From the NCBI RefSeq assembly GCF_902833905.1, contig NZ_CADFGP010000021.1, positions 80,194 through 144,193 of the forward strand: 64,000 nucleotides of DNA, read 5' to 3'. A model generated the notes under the pieces. It worked only from the letters and a program-made list of their open reading frames with translations, searched no databases and was not told the origin of the DNA. Shown here piece after piece: positions 33,901 to 43,524 of the stretch; within the stretch, counting starts at the first letter, position 1, and each line of letters begins with the position of its first letter. This DNA is from Paraburkholderia tuberum STM678 (GTDB taxonomy: Bacteria > Pseudomonadota > Gammaproteobacteria > Burkholderiales > Burkholderiaceae). The translations under genes were made by a program, and so were the position numbers.

Positions 33901-34278
33901 ATGCAAAAGTGGTTTGCCGCGCTGCTGATTTCATTCGCAGCGAGTTCGCATGCAGCCGGCGATTCCTCGATGAACGCAACGGTTGAAAACGTCGCAGGTA
34001 CGAATCAGGTCGGCGGCTTCGTCGCGCTACGGTCAGCGGACAGCAAGTGCCGTTATTACGGTGTACTGCAGCAGACTGCTCGTGCGCCGCGTGGCATGGC
34101 AGAGCGCATCGCTGCACTGACCCAGGACGGAAAAGTCTATGACTGGATGACAGTTATCAGTTACTCGGAATGCCTGCAAGCGAACGGAACCTACACCAAG
34201 AAACGCGTTTCGCTGAATTCGCCCGGCGGAAAGCGGTTCCGCGTGGGCGATAGCGTAGAGCTGCGAGCACCGGTGTAA
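33901..34278 (+). CDS. Small exported hypothetical protein
   Basis: 125 residues. ATG 33901 has a good AGGAGTCTTTA ribosome site. Signal peptide MQKWFAALLISFAASSHA, cleavage likely after AHA. The mature ~105 residues are beta-rich with two Cys (SKCRYYG and YSECLQ), which could form a disulfide, and end GKRFRVGDSVELRAPV. No recognised domain. Convergent with the mechanosensitive channel gene. Confidence 0.75.
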   Translation: MQKWFAALLISFAASSHAAGDSSMNATVENVAGTNQVGGFVALRSADSKCRYYGVLQQTARAPRGMAERIAALTQDGKVYDWMTVISYSECLQANGTYTKKRVSLNSPGGKRFRVGDSVELRAPV

Positions 34279-34345
34279 CGAGGGCCAGCGCGCCACCGAT
34301 AACGGCTTTTACCAGTCCCATGAGCGCGAGAAATCACTTCGACGA

Positions 34346-36898
34346 CTATCTATTCTCGCTGATTGCAGACAGGACACGGAGCTCTGCCGGACCGGAATTG
34401 CGATCGGTGGGTTCCTGGTTCGAGATGATATCGCTCGTACTTCGGACCACAACGGTTCGAGAGATCGACAGCGGTATTTCTGCAGCACGTAGTCGCTTCA
34501 GGATTGCAAATAGCAGATCGCTTCTGGTATCCCCGGCGATTCTCGGGCTACCGACATAGCCGGTAACAGTCAAGGTCATACCGTCAGGCGTCAACTGGCT
34601 AAAGATCACCGATGGCGCGGGACGATCGAGAACCGATGGGTGATCCAGGTAAGCTTGCAGAAGAACATCGCGCACCTGCTCCGGATCGACGTCCAGCGCA
34701 AAAGTAAGGGCCAGTGTGACAACCCCCTGCGTTTTGTTTCCCATTGTCACGTTGCGCACATTCTGAGAAATCAGGTGCGAATTCGGAACGATCACCGTTG
34801 ATCTGTCTGCGAGCTGTATTTCGGTCGCACGTACACTGATGCGCCGGATATCGCCTTCAATGCCGGTGATACTGATCATGTCGCCTACTTTGACCGGCCG
34901 TTCAGCAAGCAATATCAGCCCGGAAATGAAGTTTTTAACGATTTCCTGCAGACCAAAGCCAATGCCTACCGACAATGCGCTGACGATCCACGCCAGGTTA
35001 TGCCATTTCACGCCGAGTACGGACAAGGTTTGCAGCGCGACGAGGACATAGCAGACGTTGGCGAAGACCGTCACCAGCGACGCGCGCATACCCGAACTCA
35101 TTTGCGTCTTGGGCAGAAACTCGGCGTCCAGCCATTTGCGCATGAGCCCAACCAGATACAGGCACACTGCACAGGTAAAGATAGCGCTGAAGATATGGGC
35201 AGGAACGATATTGAGCGCATGTAATCGCTCGCCACCGAGTACGTCGAGAATGCTATCGACCAGATCTCGGGGCGTTGTCCCGAGGCCGCCCGTTAGCAGT
35301 GCGATGACTGCGGCGAGCATCAATGCGCTGCGAAGAATGGCGGAGAGTACCGTTGCCACCTGTTCGAGATGAACATCTTGCAGCCCGAATAGATGCCTGA
35401 TTGTTTTGCCGCTGGCGTGGCATGGCGAAAATACGGTTTCGCAAACATCATGAGCGAGCTTCGTCAGCAGATAAACGCTGCTCAGTACGAGATCGAACCA
35501 GACCAGTTCGTAAGTCAGGAACCGCGCGAACGAAACATAACCACAGAGCAATGCAATCAGAGAAGCTCCGACGGCAAGGCTGACGGCGGCATGAATAATG
35601 CCAGCGAGGGTAGAACGCGCCTCAGGCGATTCTCGGGCAGCGGCGAGCGCAGTGAGTACCCGGTTTGCGCGTAAAAGCGACATCCCGATGGTCACAGCGA
35701 CCACCAACGCCACCACGCCGCGAGTAAAGAGCGTAAGTTGCACGCTGGTATCGACGGCCCGGTTGATCTGTTCGACGGCTCCTGAAAACAGCAGCAGTGC
35801 GGCCAGTGTCCGTGGGAAAGGGCGTAGCGCGCGAGCGACGGGATCCGCGATGGCCGGCAACCGCCATGACGGATGTCGTGTGCAAAGCAATGCCCGGCCG
35901 AGAGCAGCGACCAGCGCGCAGGTCACAACATGTTTGATGATTTCGCCGGCGAAGCCTTGCAGCGCAGGAGGCAGCGCCTGCTGACGGGTCAACGCGAAGT
36001 AGAGCAGATCAACGGCACATATGGTGGTCACCAAAGACGCGAACACGGTCGAGATCGCCATCGCGCTGCGCCGTATCCGGCCTTCCGGAAGGCGGCGTAG
36101 GCAGAACCGCTCTGATGCTCTGTCGAGAAGCCGCGTTCCAATCGTTGCGACGGCCAGGGCGAGCAGCACAAGCAGGGCGGTTGCAACCCGCTGCCCCGGT
36201 TGCCATGTCGTTTGAATCTGCCTGTCGATCTGCGCCTTGAAGTCTCGCAGACGTTGATAGTCAGCCGTGTCCGGGTGGAGCGCCGACGCCCAGAACGCGG
36301 CGCTGACTACGCTGTCGGAACGAAGGGCCAGTTGATCTTTCAGATGGTTTTGCAGCAGTCGCGTGATCTGGGCGCTCAGATTGGCAAGGTTCTCCTTGAT
36401 CGTTGCCGCCTGCTTGAGTTCGGCATCGAGTTGCAATTGCTGAGCGGCGAGAACGCTGCGCTGTTCGGCGACCGCGGGAGTTTCCGCGGCGGATTCGGAA
36501 GCGGGTGCTGTTCCGAGTACGTCGAGCTGGGCATGCGTTTTCGCGCGATCGGGCTCCAGCGACGTGGTGATCAGCCTGTCGACGTCTTCGGCGACGCGCC
36601 GGCTCAATGCGTCCAGCCCGGACAGCTGCGCGTCGCTTGTTGCCGTCGAAGCACGCTGCCGGATCTGGTCCTGTTTTTCCTGAAGCGCGCCGAGCCTTTG
36701 TAATGCCTCGGAGCCCGCGCCCATGGACGGCGAAGAATCAGCAGGAGCATCTATGCTAAGGGGCGGCAGCGTCGCTGCGTTGGAGGCAACCGGAATCAGG
36801 CCGAACATCGTCAGCGCGATAAGGTGAAAAATGACTGCAACTATTTGTCGCGCGGCGCAAGCGCGGCGAAGAGTATGCATTTGAGAGATCTGGCTCAT
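34346..36898 (-). CDS. Large MscS/MscK-type mechanosensitive ion channel (DUF3772)
   Basis: 850 residues. Signal peptide (to ~40), a periplasmic helical domain (~60-220, DUF3772-like, rich in Gln/Ala heptads), then about ten membrane helices. The conserved MscS pore and beta domain is GIGFGLQEIVKNFISGLILLAERPVKVGDMISITGIEGDI, here given as two adjoining segments (GIGFGLQEIVKNF and LLAERPVKVGDMI), followed by VPNSHLISQNVRN. It gates in response to membrane tension during osmotic downshock. ATG 36898 is used; ATG 36880 is an alternative. Stands alone; the upstream region is AT-rich and palindromic. Confidence 0.9.
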   Translation of the reverse strand: MSQISQMHTLRRACAARQIVAVIFHLIALTMFGLIPVASNAATLPPLSIDAPADSSPSMGAGSEALQRLGALQEKQDQIRQRASTATSDAQLSGLDALSRRVAEDVDRLITTSLEPDRAKTHAQLDVLGTAPASESAAETPAVAEQRSVLAAQQLQLDAELKQAATIKENLANLSAQITRLLQNHLKDQLALRSDSVVSAAFWASALHPDTADYQRLRDFKAQIDRQIQTTWQPGQRVATALLVLLALAVATIGTRLLDRASERFCLRRLPEGRIRRSAMAISTVFASLVTTICAVDLLYFALTRQQALPPALQGFAGEIIKHVVTCALVAALGRALLCTRHPSWRLPAIADPVARALRPFPRTLAALLLFSGAVEQINRAVDTSVQLTLFTRGVVALVVAVTIGMSLLRANRVLTALAAARESPEARSTLAGIIHAAVSLAVGASLIALLCGYVSFARFLTYELVWFDLVLSSVYLLTKLAHDVCETVFSPCHASGKTIRHLFGLQDVHLEQVATVLSAILRSALMLAAVIALLTGGLGTTPRDLVDSILDVLGGERLHALNIVPAHIFSAIFTCAVCLYLVGLMRKWLDAEFLPKTQMSSGMRASLVTVFANVCYVLVALQTLSVLGVKWHNLAWIVSALSVGIGFGLQEIVKNFISGLILLAERPVKVGDMISITGIEGDIRRISVRATEIQLADRSTVIVPNSHLISQNVRNVTMGNKTQGVVTLALTFALDVDPEQVRDVLLQAYLDHPSVLDRPAPSVIFSQLTPDGMTLTVTGYVGSPRIAGDTRSDLLFAILKRLRAAEIPLSISRTVVVRSTSDIISNQEPTDRNSGPAELRVLSAISENR

Positions 36899-37285
36899 GC
36901 ACGCGATACCTAGGTAAGCGGTGTTGCATTCGGTCGCGGCCGGGCGTGAAATGAGGGAGCCGCACTGCGGTAGGAGAGGAAGCTAATGAATCATACATGA
37001 TTATCATATCATATATGATCGATACGGCAAATATGAAAGGTGTGCACGGTCAGCGCTTGGCCCGCTGATGTGCGATGGCGGCCGCTTGAGCATCGGCGTG
37101 CGCTATCCAGTTTGTGCGAGAAACGGTCGGTATAGTGGGACGTTGAAAGTTGGAAGCTGATCTTGGATGCTTTTTACAAGGCTTCCCTCGATATCGGGCT
37201 CCCGACTAATTGGCATCTATCAAACCATCGTTTCCTGGACTCACCGGTAGGCGCGCAGGCAACGCGGTAATGGAGGAGCATCGAC
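36899..37285. promoter_or_regulatory. Divergent intergenic region with AT-rich palindromes
   Basis: About 390 bases between the channel gene (minus) and a hypothetical gene (plus). An AT-rich island at 36990-37025 contains ATGAT-t-ATCAT (36997-37007) and a perfect 12-bp palindrome ATCATATATGAT (37008-37019), in a GC-rich background. It probably holds promoter/operator sequence for the channel gene; the binding protein is unknown. Confidence 0.45.
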
Positions 37286-38035
37286 ATGGAACAGAGCAAC
37301 GCATTGCCGGATTCGATCCGGGCAGCGATTGAGGCGCACGGCGGTGCAGCGCGATGGGCCGAACTGGCGGAGATCGAGGCGACGGTTTCCGCCTGCGGCC
37401 TTCTGTTCACCGCAAAGCGACGGCCAATACTGCGACAAGTGCAGGTTCGCGCGTCGACACACGAGCCTCGTTTCGCTTTCAACGATTTTCCGCAGGTTGG
37501 CGAAACGAGTGAACTTCAAGGAGAAGAACTTGTTCGCGTCGTCGGGCGAGACGGGGCTATCCTGGCTCGCCGCGACGGACCGCGAACAGCATTTCGTGGC
37601 TGGCGACGGCAAATCTACTGGGACGACCTCGACTTTGTCTATTTCGGCGCCTACGCGTTCTGGAACTATCTGACAGCACCTTTCTTATTCTTGCGCGGCG
37701 GCTTTACGTTCAAAGAACTTCCGCCACTGGCGACTTCGGCCGGGATATGGCCAAGAATCCGGGCGACCTTTCCCAGCGACATTCCAACGCACAGCCGGGT
37801 CCAGGATTTCTATTTCGATAGGCAACATCGCCTTTGCAGGATCGATTACACCGCCATGGTTATCGGACGCTGGGCGCGGGCCGCTCACATCTGCGAGGAC
37901 TTTCGCGAATTCGATGGATTCCTGGTACCGACTCGCCGGACGGTAAAGCCGCTGCCGGTTGGCAACGCTCCATTGCCAGCTCCGACTCTCGTCGCGATCG
38001 AGGTCCACGATTTTCGACCAAGGCCTTCCGATTGA
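37286..38035 (+). CDS. Conserved hypothetical protein
   Basis: 249 residues, ATG 37286 preceded by GGAGGAGCATCGAC. No signal peptide or membrane helix. Aromatic-rich middle (WDDLDFVYFGAYAFWNYLTAPF) and a C-terminal half with DFYFDRQHRLCRIDYTA and DGFLVPTRRTVKPLP, a pattern that recalls LolA-like beta-sheet proteins, but no assignment is safe. Stand-alone gene. Confidence 0.7.
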   Translation: MEQSNALPDSIRAAIEAHGGAARWAELAEIEATVSACGLLFTAKRRPILRQVQVRASTHEPRFAFNDFPQVGETSELQGEELVRVVGRDGAILARRDGPRTAFRGWRRQIYWDDLDFVYFGAYAFWNYLTAPFLFLRGGFTFKELPPLATSAGIWPRIRATFPSDIPTHSRVQDFYFDRQHRLCRIDYTAMVIGRWARAAHICEDFREFDGFLVPTRRTVKPLPVGNAPLPAPTLVAIEVHDFRPRPSD

Positions 38036-38311
38036 CGCCAGTTCAATCGGCCGCTGCGGCTGACGAAGCAAGGCGGCCTCGGTCAGTTGTTCGAGGTTGT
38101 GAAGGCACTTGCATGCTGACTTCGACTCGACATCGAGGTTGCCCTCGCCGGGCGCCCGGCGCGTGCGCTGTCGTGACGGGAATGACGGTTTTCGGAAACT
38201 CGCGATGGTAGCTTTGGGGCGGCGCTGCCTGAACGCGAAAGGGATCTGCCTCGTGGTACTTGACGTGTCTGGATTCCATGGCGGGCTCCCTCACTGACGG
38301 GTTGGCGGCAC

Positions 38312-40663
38312 TCACGAAGCCGTGGCCCGAACGCGCGGTGCGTGGGCCTTTTGGGGCTGCGACTCGAGCGCGGTTGTCGCGCCGAGCACTGACCGGATGG
38401 CGCGCAGCGCCTCTTCCTGCGCGGGTGTCGGCGGGATGCGCAGCACCCGCCGGTCGGCCAGCAGCTTGTCGAGCAAGGTCAGGAGCCGGTTTCGGTCTTC
38501 CGGGCTGGCGAGCAGATCGGGCAACGTCTGGATAGCCTGTTGCGGCTCAAAAGTCGCGATGAGTTCCTGCTCCCCGCGAATGCGCCGCCAGTCGGCAGGA
38601 GGCAAATGCGGCAGGTCGTCGGCATATTCATCGACCAGTTGCTTGACTGTCTCGATGCGCGATAGCGGCAGCGGCTCGCCCTTTGGCGCGAGCAGGAACG
38701 CGGTGCGCGCGACCGCCTCGTTGTAGCCGCCCTGCCTCAGCGAGGCGAGCGCCGCCTGGACGAACGGCAGGCTGCGAGGATCGGCGGCGGCGGACGTGCC
38801 GGCGCCATGCTCGCCGAGGCGGTCCGGGTCGTACATTGCGAAAAGATTCGCGTAGATGGAGAAGAACAGTGCTTCGATGCTGGCGTCTCTTACCGCCCGG
38901 AACTGGTCGAGCGAGGCGCTGATCAGTTCTGAGCCGCGCTGCTCCACCTTGCGCCACGGTTCGAGGTCGCTCGAGGGCTGCCGGCTGGCTCTGACAGCAT
39001 CGGCCATCGGACGCAGCGCGGCCACCCACGGATTCAGGTCCGAGAATGCCCAGCGCTGCAGACGCAACGGATGAAAATCGCGCAGCAACCGCGCGGTCAT
39101 CTCGTTCGACGCATGCTGCACGAAGGGTTGAACGAACAGCTCGTAGGCTCGCTGGTTGAACTCCGACACCACCGCCACGGCCTTGAACGGCTTTTCGTCC
39201 TCGCGCCGCAACTCGTTGAAATGCTCGACGGCTTCTTCCAGCCGGTGTTCGGTGAGCGAGACCTCGTATTCCGTTTTGCCGTCTGCGCCCTTTCCCTCCT
39301 TGATCGACATGCCGTAGAGGCCCGGCGCGAGCGTCTCGATTGTCTCCAGCACGTTGAAGATTTGCGTGTATTCCTTCTTCGCCACCTTGCCGGAAACAAA
39401 GATGCCGAGATGGCCGACGTCCTCGTGCATCAGGGCGACGATGACCTGGCCGCGCGCCTTGATCTCCTCGGTGCTGCTGTATATGTCAGCGACCCAGTTG
39501 AACGCCTGTTGCGGCGGCGTGATGTTGTCGCCCATCGATGCGAAAAGGATGATGGGCGAGCGGATGGCGCGCAGATCGAAGGATTTGCCCGACGGGCCGG
39601 ACACTTCGCCGGACCACAGCTTGTTGCCGATGAAGAGGTTACGAGTGATCCACTCGATCTCTTCCCGGTTCATCAGGTAGTAGCTGCCCCACCACCGCTC
39701 GAACTCGATAAAGCGCGCCGGTTCCGTATCGATGTTGGCGAACACGTTGTAGTACTTGTCCCAGAACGTGTTGGCGGGGTTCAAATACTCGAAGTTGTTC
39801 ACGAGATGCGCGCCGTCGAACTTGCCGTTGCCAAGATCGGCCGCCAGGGACGAGAGCCACGTGCCACCCAGAATGCCTCCGGCATAACGCATTGGATTGG
39901 GCACCTCGCTCTCGCTCCACGCCCCGCTCCAGTAAGACATGGGCGCGCCGTTGACCAGGATGGGACCGGTGTCTTCCGGCGACGAACTGGCAAGCATCAT
40001 CGCGGCCCAGCCGCCCTGGCAATTTCCGACGATCGCGGGCTTTGGGCTGTCTGAATGCAGTTCGCGCACCTTCCGTACGAACTGCTGCTCGGCCGCGCAC
40101 ACGTCGAGCAGGGTCTGGCCGGGCTCTGGCTCCTGGGAGAATACGACGAAATAGACGGGATGACCGGCGCGCAGGGCAACGCCGACCTGCGAATCGTCCT
40201 TGAAGCCCCCGATGCCGGGACCGTGCCCGGCGCGCGGATCGATGATCAGATACGGGCGCTTCTTCACGTCGACCACGACACCCTCCGGCGGCCGTATCGA
40301 CAGCAGAGCGTAGTTGACGGGCCGCTCAAAGTGCCTCGCGTCGAGCACCATGTCATAGTCGAAATGCAACGCCGGCTTGATCCCGGCCTTGTTGCGCTCG
40401 ATGAACTCGTTGCCGCGTTGACGCAAGGCATCCCAGAACAGGACGGAGCGCTGCGCGAAATCGGCCGTATAGTGCCAGGCACCCCATGGTGTGAACTGCG
40501 CCAGGTTGGGAATGGTGAGAGCGGACGTACCGTCGCCCCCCTTGATTGCGTCGCTCGTCCTCTGCCCGAACCGTTGCCGGGCCTCTTCCAGGCGATTGTG
40601 CAACAGCCGCAGGATTTTCAATGCGATCTCGTGATTGCGTGTCAGTTGGGTAACCTGGTCCAT
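38312..40663 (-). CDS. DUF3141 protein, PHA-synthase-like alpha/beta hydrolase
   Basis: 783 residues. The N-terminal two thirds look like poly-hydroxyalkanoate synthase/alpha-beta hydrolase proteins. The nucleophile elbow is VGNCQGGW with Cys near residue 214 (PhaC-type G-x-C-x-G-G), followed by a GDNITPPQQAFNW block and a late His in HEDVGHLGIF. The C-terminal ~280 residues have no hydrolase homology. DUF3141 proteins are annotated near phaC or phosphate acetyltransferase genes; whether they polymerise or hydrolyse is unsettled. No phasin or phaA/B lies nearby here. Confidence 0.85.
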   Translation of the reverse strand: MDQVTQLTRNHEIALKILRLLHNRLEEARQRFGQRTSDAIKGGDGTSALTIPNLAQFTPWGAWHYTADFAQRSVLFWDALRQRGNEFIERNKAGIKPALHFDYDMVLDARHFERPVNYALLSIRPPEGVVVDVKKRPYLIIDPRAGHGPGIGGFKDDSQVGVALRAGHPVYFVVFSQEPEPGQTLLDVCAAEQQFVRKVRELHSDSPKPAIVGNCQGGWAAMMLASSSPEDTGPILVNGAPMSYWSGAWSESEVPNPMRYAGGILGGTWLSSLAADLGNGKFDGAHLVNNFEYLNPANTFWDKYYNVFANIDTEPARFIEFERWWGSYYLMNREEIEWITRNLFIGNKLWSGEVSGPSGKSFDLRAIRSPIILFASMGDNITPPQQAFNWVADIYSSTEEIKARGQVIVALMHEDVGHLGIFVSGKVAKKEYTQIFNVLETIETLAPGLYGMSIKEGKGADGKTEYEVSLTEHRLEEAVEHFNELRREDEKPFKAVAVVSEFNQRAYELFVQPFVQHASNEMTARLLRDFHPLRLQRWAFSDLNPWVAALRPMADAVRASRQPSSDLEPWRKVEQRGSELISASLDQFRAVRDASIEALFFSIYANLFAMYDPDRLGEHGAGTSAAADPRSLPFVQAALASLRQGGYNEAVARTAFLLAPKGEPLPLSRIETVKQLVDEYADDLPHLPPADWRRIRGEQELIATFEPQQAIQTLPDLLASPEDRNRLLTLLDKLLADRRVLRIPPTPAQEEALRAIRSVLGATTALESQPQKAHAPRVRATAS

Positions 40664-40716
40664 CTCATGAATCTCCTTAAGCGAAGCGACTTAACCCGGC
40701 ACAACTGCTCATTCCG

Positions 40717-40962
40717 TTGCCTGGTTGCAGAGAAGCTTGCATCGTCGAGGAATTGGGCGTGCGCGAAGCGCTGGATGCGCGCCGCATCCGCCCGGTGCGC
40801 ATCGCGCTGCAGAACCAGCGCGATGACCTGCTCGCGTTCGCCGGCGTGCTCGATGAGAAGCTCGCCGCGATCGCGCAGCGCGCCAACGTCTCGGATGAGC
40901 TCGTGCGCGCCGCGTGTGTGCTGCGTCGCAAGCCGCGGACTTCACCCGCGTGCGCCACCTAA
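40717..40962 (+). pseudogene. Remnant of a transposase (C-terminal fragment)
   Basis: The frame reads RPVRIALQNQRDDLLAFAGVLDEKLAAIAQRANVSDE, given in parts here, then LVRAACVLRRKP. This resembles the region preceding the final catalytic segment of DDE transposases that I recall from Burkholderia insertion sequences. Both sides lack transposase sequence and no terminal repeats are visible, so only a scar remains. It abuts the end of the LysR gene. Confidence 0.5.
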
Positions 40963-41876
40963 CCAGCAGCGGACGGTCCCATGCCCTGTTCGAAGAACTC
41001 CGCGGTATGGTCGATAAACGCCCTGACTTTCGCGGGCAACAGTGCGCGTCCGATGTATGCCAGGCGGACCTCGGCCGCAGTATCGGCGATCTCGAAGTCT
41101 TCCAGCAGACGAACGAGCCGTCCGGCCTTTATGTCCTGCTCAACAAGGGCGAGTGGAAGCAAACCAACACCGAATCCTTCGAGTACGATGTCGCGATTGA
41201 ATATGGGATTGTTCGACGCAATTTCGTAGCTGATCGGGACCGCGATGTTTTCCTGTTCCATTCGAAAGGTGACGCAGGGTTTGTGCATCGAAGGAGGGAC
41301 CGTGACGAACACATGGTCGGCCAGCTCAGCCGGATGCCGGGGCCGAGGACGCCTGCCCAGATAAGCTTCCGTTGTGACGACGACCAGCGGCAACCGCTGG
41401 AGCAGCCGCGTCACAGCCAGATCCGTCGCCAGCATGAAAGGCAGGACGATACCCAGATCGTAACCGTCGGCCGTCAGGTCCACGGGCCGCTCGGTCAATG
41501 TGATATCCAGGGTGACGTTCGGATGCTTGCGTTTAAAGGACGCAATCAGCGGTGCGAGCCACGTCAATGCGGTGGTCGTATGTGCGACCAGTCGCAGCAT
41601 GCCCGCCGGCACTCGACCGTGGCCCGCCGCACTGGCTTCCAGGCAATCGAGGTCATCCAGGATGCGACAACATCCATCGTAAAAACGCTCCGCGGCTTCC
41701 GTCAGCGAAAACTGTCGGGTCGAGCGATGGAAGAGTCGCGTGCCCAGGCGCTCTTCCAGCGATGCGATCGCCCGCGAAACGACCGATGGCGAGAGATCCA
41801 TCATTTCCCCGGCACGTCTGAAGTGTTTGACTTCGACGATACTCCGGAACAGGCGCAAGCTTTCAATGTATTCCAT
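40959..41876 (-). CDS. LysR-family transcriptional regulator
   Basis: 305 residues. N-terminal winged helix-turn-helix: LRLFRSIVEVKHFRRAGEMM, LSPSVVSRAIASLEERLGTRLFHRSTRQFSLT. The C-terminal ~210 residues form a periplasmic-binding-protein-like effector domain (WLAPLIASFKRKHPNVTLDI, GVGLLPLALVEQDI). CrgA-like LysR regulators use one effector to control neighbouring genes; no obvious target sits beside it. The upstream region has GATATCC-ttt-GGATATC (41913-41929), a plausible autoregulatory site. Confidence 0.9.
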   Translation of the reverse strand: MEYIESLRLFRSIVEVKHFRRAGEMMDLSPSVVSRAIASLEERLGTRLFHRSTRQFSLTEAAERFYDGCCRILDDLDCLEASAAGHGRVPAGMLRLVAHTTTALTWLAPLIASFKRKHPNVTLDITLTERPVDLTADGYDLGIVLPFMLATDLAVTRLLQRLPLVVVTTEAYLGRRPRPRHPAELADHVFVTVPPSMHKPCVTFRMEQENIAVPISYEIASNNPIFNRDIVLEGFGVGLLPLALVEQDIKAGRLVRLLEDFEIADTAAEVRLAYIGRALLPAKVRAFIDHTAEFFEQGMGPSAAG

Positions 41877-41912
41877 GGTTAACGTCCCATCTGCTATCTG
41901 ACGACTTGTGTA

Positions 41913-41929
41913 GATATCCTTTGGATATC
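41913..41929. promoter_or_regulatory. Palindrome upstream of the LysR gene
   Basis: GATATCC-TTT-GGATATC, perfect 7-bp arms, 37 bases upstream of the LysR start. LysR proteins usually bind such dyads near their own promoter; assignment is inference. Confidence 0.4.
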
Positions 41930-42106
41930 AGTCCTGTTCGTGGACCTGTACCGCACCGCACGCTGTGGAACATAGTCCAATGCCGTGCAACCGCGACCAG
42001 GGGTACTGTCCGGTCACGCCTCGCGCGCGTGGATGCGCCTGGTGTCACTGCCGCACATGAAAGCGCTGAGCATTCTGCCGTAAAGACACCAGAGAACCGA
42101 ATCGCA

Positions 42107-42496
42107 TCAGATCGGCTGTTCTATCAGGCTAACGCTTCTCGCACAGATCATTGCGTGAGCATTAGCCGGTGTGGGCCCAGTGAGGCGCGGCCTGTAGATG
42201 GCATCTCCGATTTCGATTAGCCGACCGGTCAGCGCACAGATGCCTGGCACCCGCGCGACGACTTCGCACCATGTCTGGTATCCATAGTGTCCGGAGCGCG
42301 CATCGCACCAAGAAACGATCAGTGTTTGCGCGCTCGGTTGGTCGAGTACCCGTATGATTGGCTTATCGGTCGAAGCGATCGACTGTCGAACAGAGGAACC
42401 GTTCAAGGCAGATCCGTGCGCAGTGGCTCGTTCGTTAAGTTTCCAATCGCCAAGCCTTGTGACGGTCATACTCCACGGATCAACAGCGCGATTCAT
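42107..42496 (-). CDS. DUF3331 protein
   Basis: 129 residues; start 42496 follows AGGGAGCCAGGTG (the frame could extend to 42556). The DUF3331 core is at the C-terminal half: VSWCDARSGHYGYQTW, GICALTGRLIEIGDAIYRPR, and NAHAMICARSV. Two conserved Cys/Trp positions are present. Unknown function; family largely restricted to Burkholderia and relatives. Confidence 0.8.
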   Translation of the reverse strand: MNRAVDPWSMTVTRLGDWKLNERATAHGSALNGSSVRQSIASTDKPIIRVLDQPSAQTLIVSWCDARSGHYGYQTWCEVVARVPGICALTGRLIEIGDAIYRPRLTGPTPANAHAMICARSVSLIEQPI

Positions 42497-42636
42497 CACC
42501 TGGCTCCCTCTGTGCAAGCTCGAACGCTTGCGCTTCGCGTGAGCGCTGCCCACCATAGCTGCTCTCTTGCGTCGAAAATTACCGGTCCGATTGCGTCGGC
42601 AAGTCCCCCGGGTCGGGGAGATCGTTCTTCGAGGCT

Positions 42637-43524
42637 TTACCGGTATGCTGCTGCCGGGCCCAAATTCCTATGCGTGCGCTGCCCCCGTGCCGCCATGTGC
42701 GTTGTCGCAGGTAGCAGCCAGGACGCTGCGGGCCGCCTCGACCAGGACTGCATATCGGCAGCAACGCGTGCAAAATCGCTCGCCGCCGGGGACCCAGGAA
42801 ATGCATCGACGACACAGCGCGAAAGCTCTGCCGCTTGCGCGATACACGGATCGATCGAGATGCAGCCTGCCTTGAGAACCGAGACAGCCAGATAATCGCG
42901 CGCAATGGCTCCGAGACTTTCCAGCAGCGCGTGAGTGTCCGCTTCACCATCGAACAGATTCACAATGATGCGGAATTCCTCGATGCCCTGTGCGAGACGC
43001 AGGCGCTTCATGCAAACGTAAGTGTCTGCTACTGCAGCGGCCGACAGGTGCATGACGACGATGACGTGGTGGGCTTGCAACGCAAGTGGTGAAAACGCGC
43101 CGTTGCCAGCAAGCGCGGCATCAATCAGCACGATGTCGGGCGGGCTTGTGAGCACCGCGTCGTACTGCAGGCCAGCGAAGTTTTCATGATCCGTATGGCC
43201 GGTGCCAGTCGAGTGGAACTGACGTCGACCACGGTCAACGGCCAGCACGCGCGGCAAGTTGCGATGGATCGCGGGAGCGAACACGCCTGCGGCGTGAATG
43301 TCTTGAAGCATTGTGCTCGCCGACCGCGCGCCAGGACATTCGTCCACCACCAGCACGTCCATACCCTGTCTGGTCAGCGCCATCGCGAGGTTGACAACGG
43401 CAGCCGTACGGCCGACTCCTTTCGAGCCGCCTGCGACAGCGACCACACGCGTAGCACTGTTGGCGAACATCTGGCGCAACCCGAGCGCCTGTCCGGAGAC
43501 TATATCCTTCACTGATTCACCCAC
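42637..43524 (-). CDS. FlhG/MinD-like ParA-family ATPase (orphan)
   Basis: 295 residues from GTG 43524 (ribosome site GGAGG). The N-terminal segment GQALGLRQMF resembles the FlhG 'DQA-x-x-LR' activator helix. The ATP-binding loop is GGSKGVGRT (32-40), with Arg39 where Walker A normally has Lys, and there is a switch region DIVLIDAALAGNG. The middle and C-terminal parts match the Burkholderia FlhG family. FlhG controls flagellar number by acting on FlhF. No flagellar genes are in the window, so this is probably a second, orphan copy with altered ATPase properties. Other ParA-type roles are possible. Confidence 0.75.
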   Translation of the reverse strand: MGESVKDIVSGQALGLRQMFANSATRVVAVAGGSKGVGRTAAVVNLAMALTRQGMDVLVVDECPGARSASTMLQDIHAAGVFAPAIHRNLPRVLAVDRGRRQFHSTGTGHTDHENFAGLQYDAVLTSPPDIVLIDAALAGNGAFSPLALQAHHVIVVMHLSAAAVADTYVCMKRLRLAQGIEEFRIIVNLFDGEADTHALLESLGAIARDYLAVSVLKAGCISIDPCIAQAAELSRCVVDAFPGSPAASDFARVAADMQSWSRRPAASWLLPATTHMAARGQRTHRNLGPAAAYR

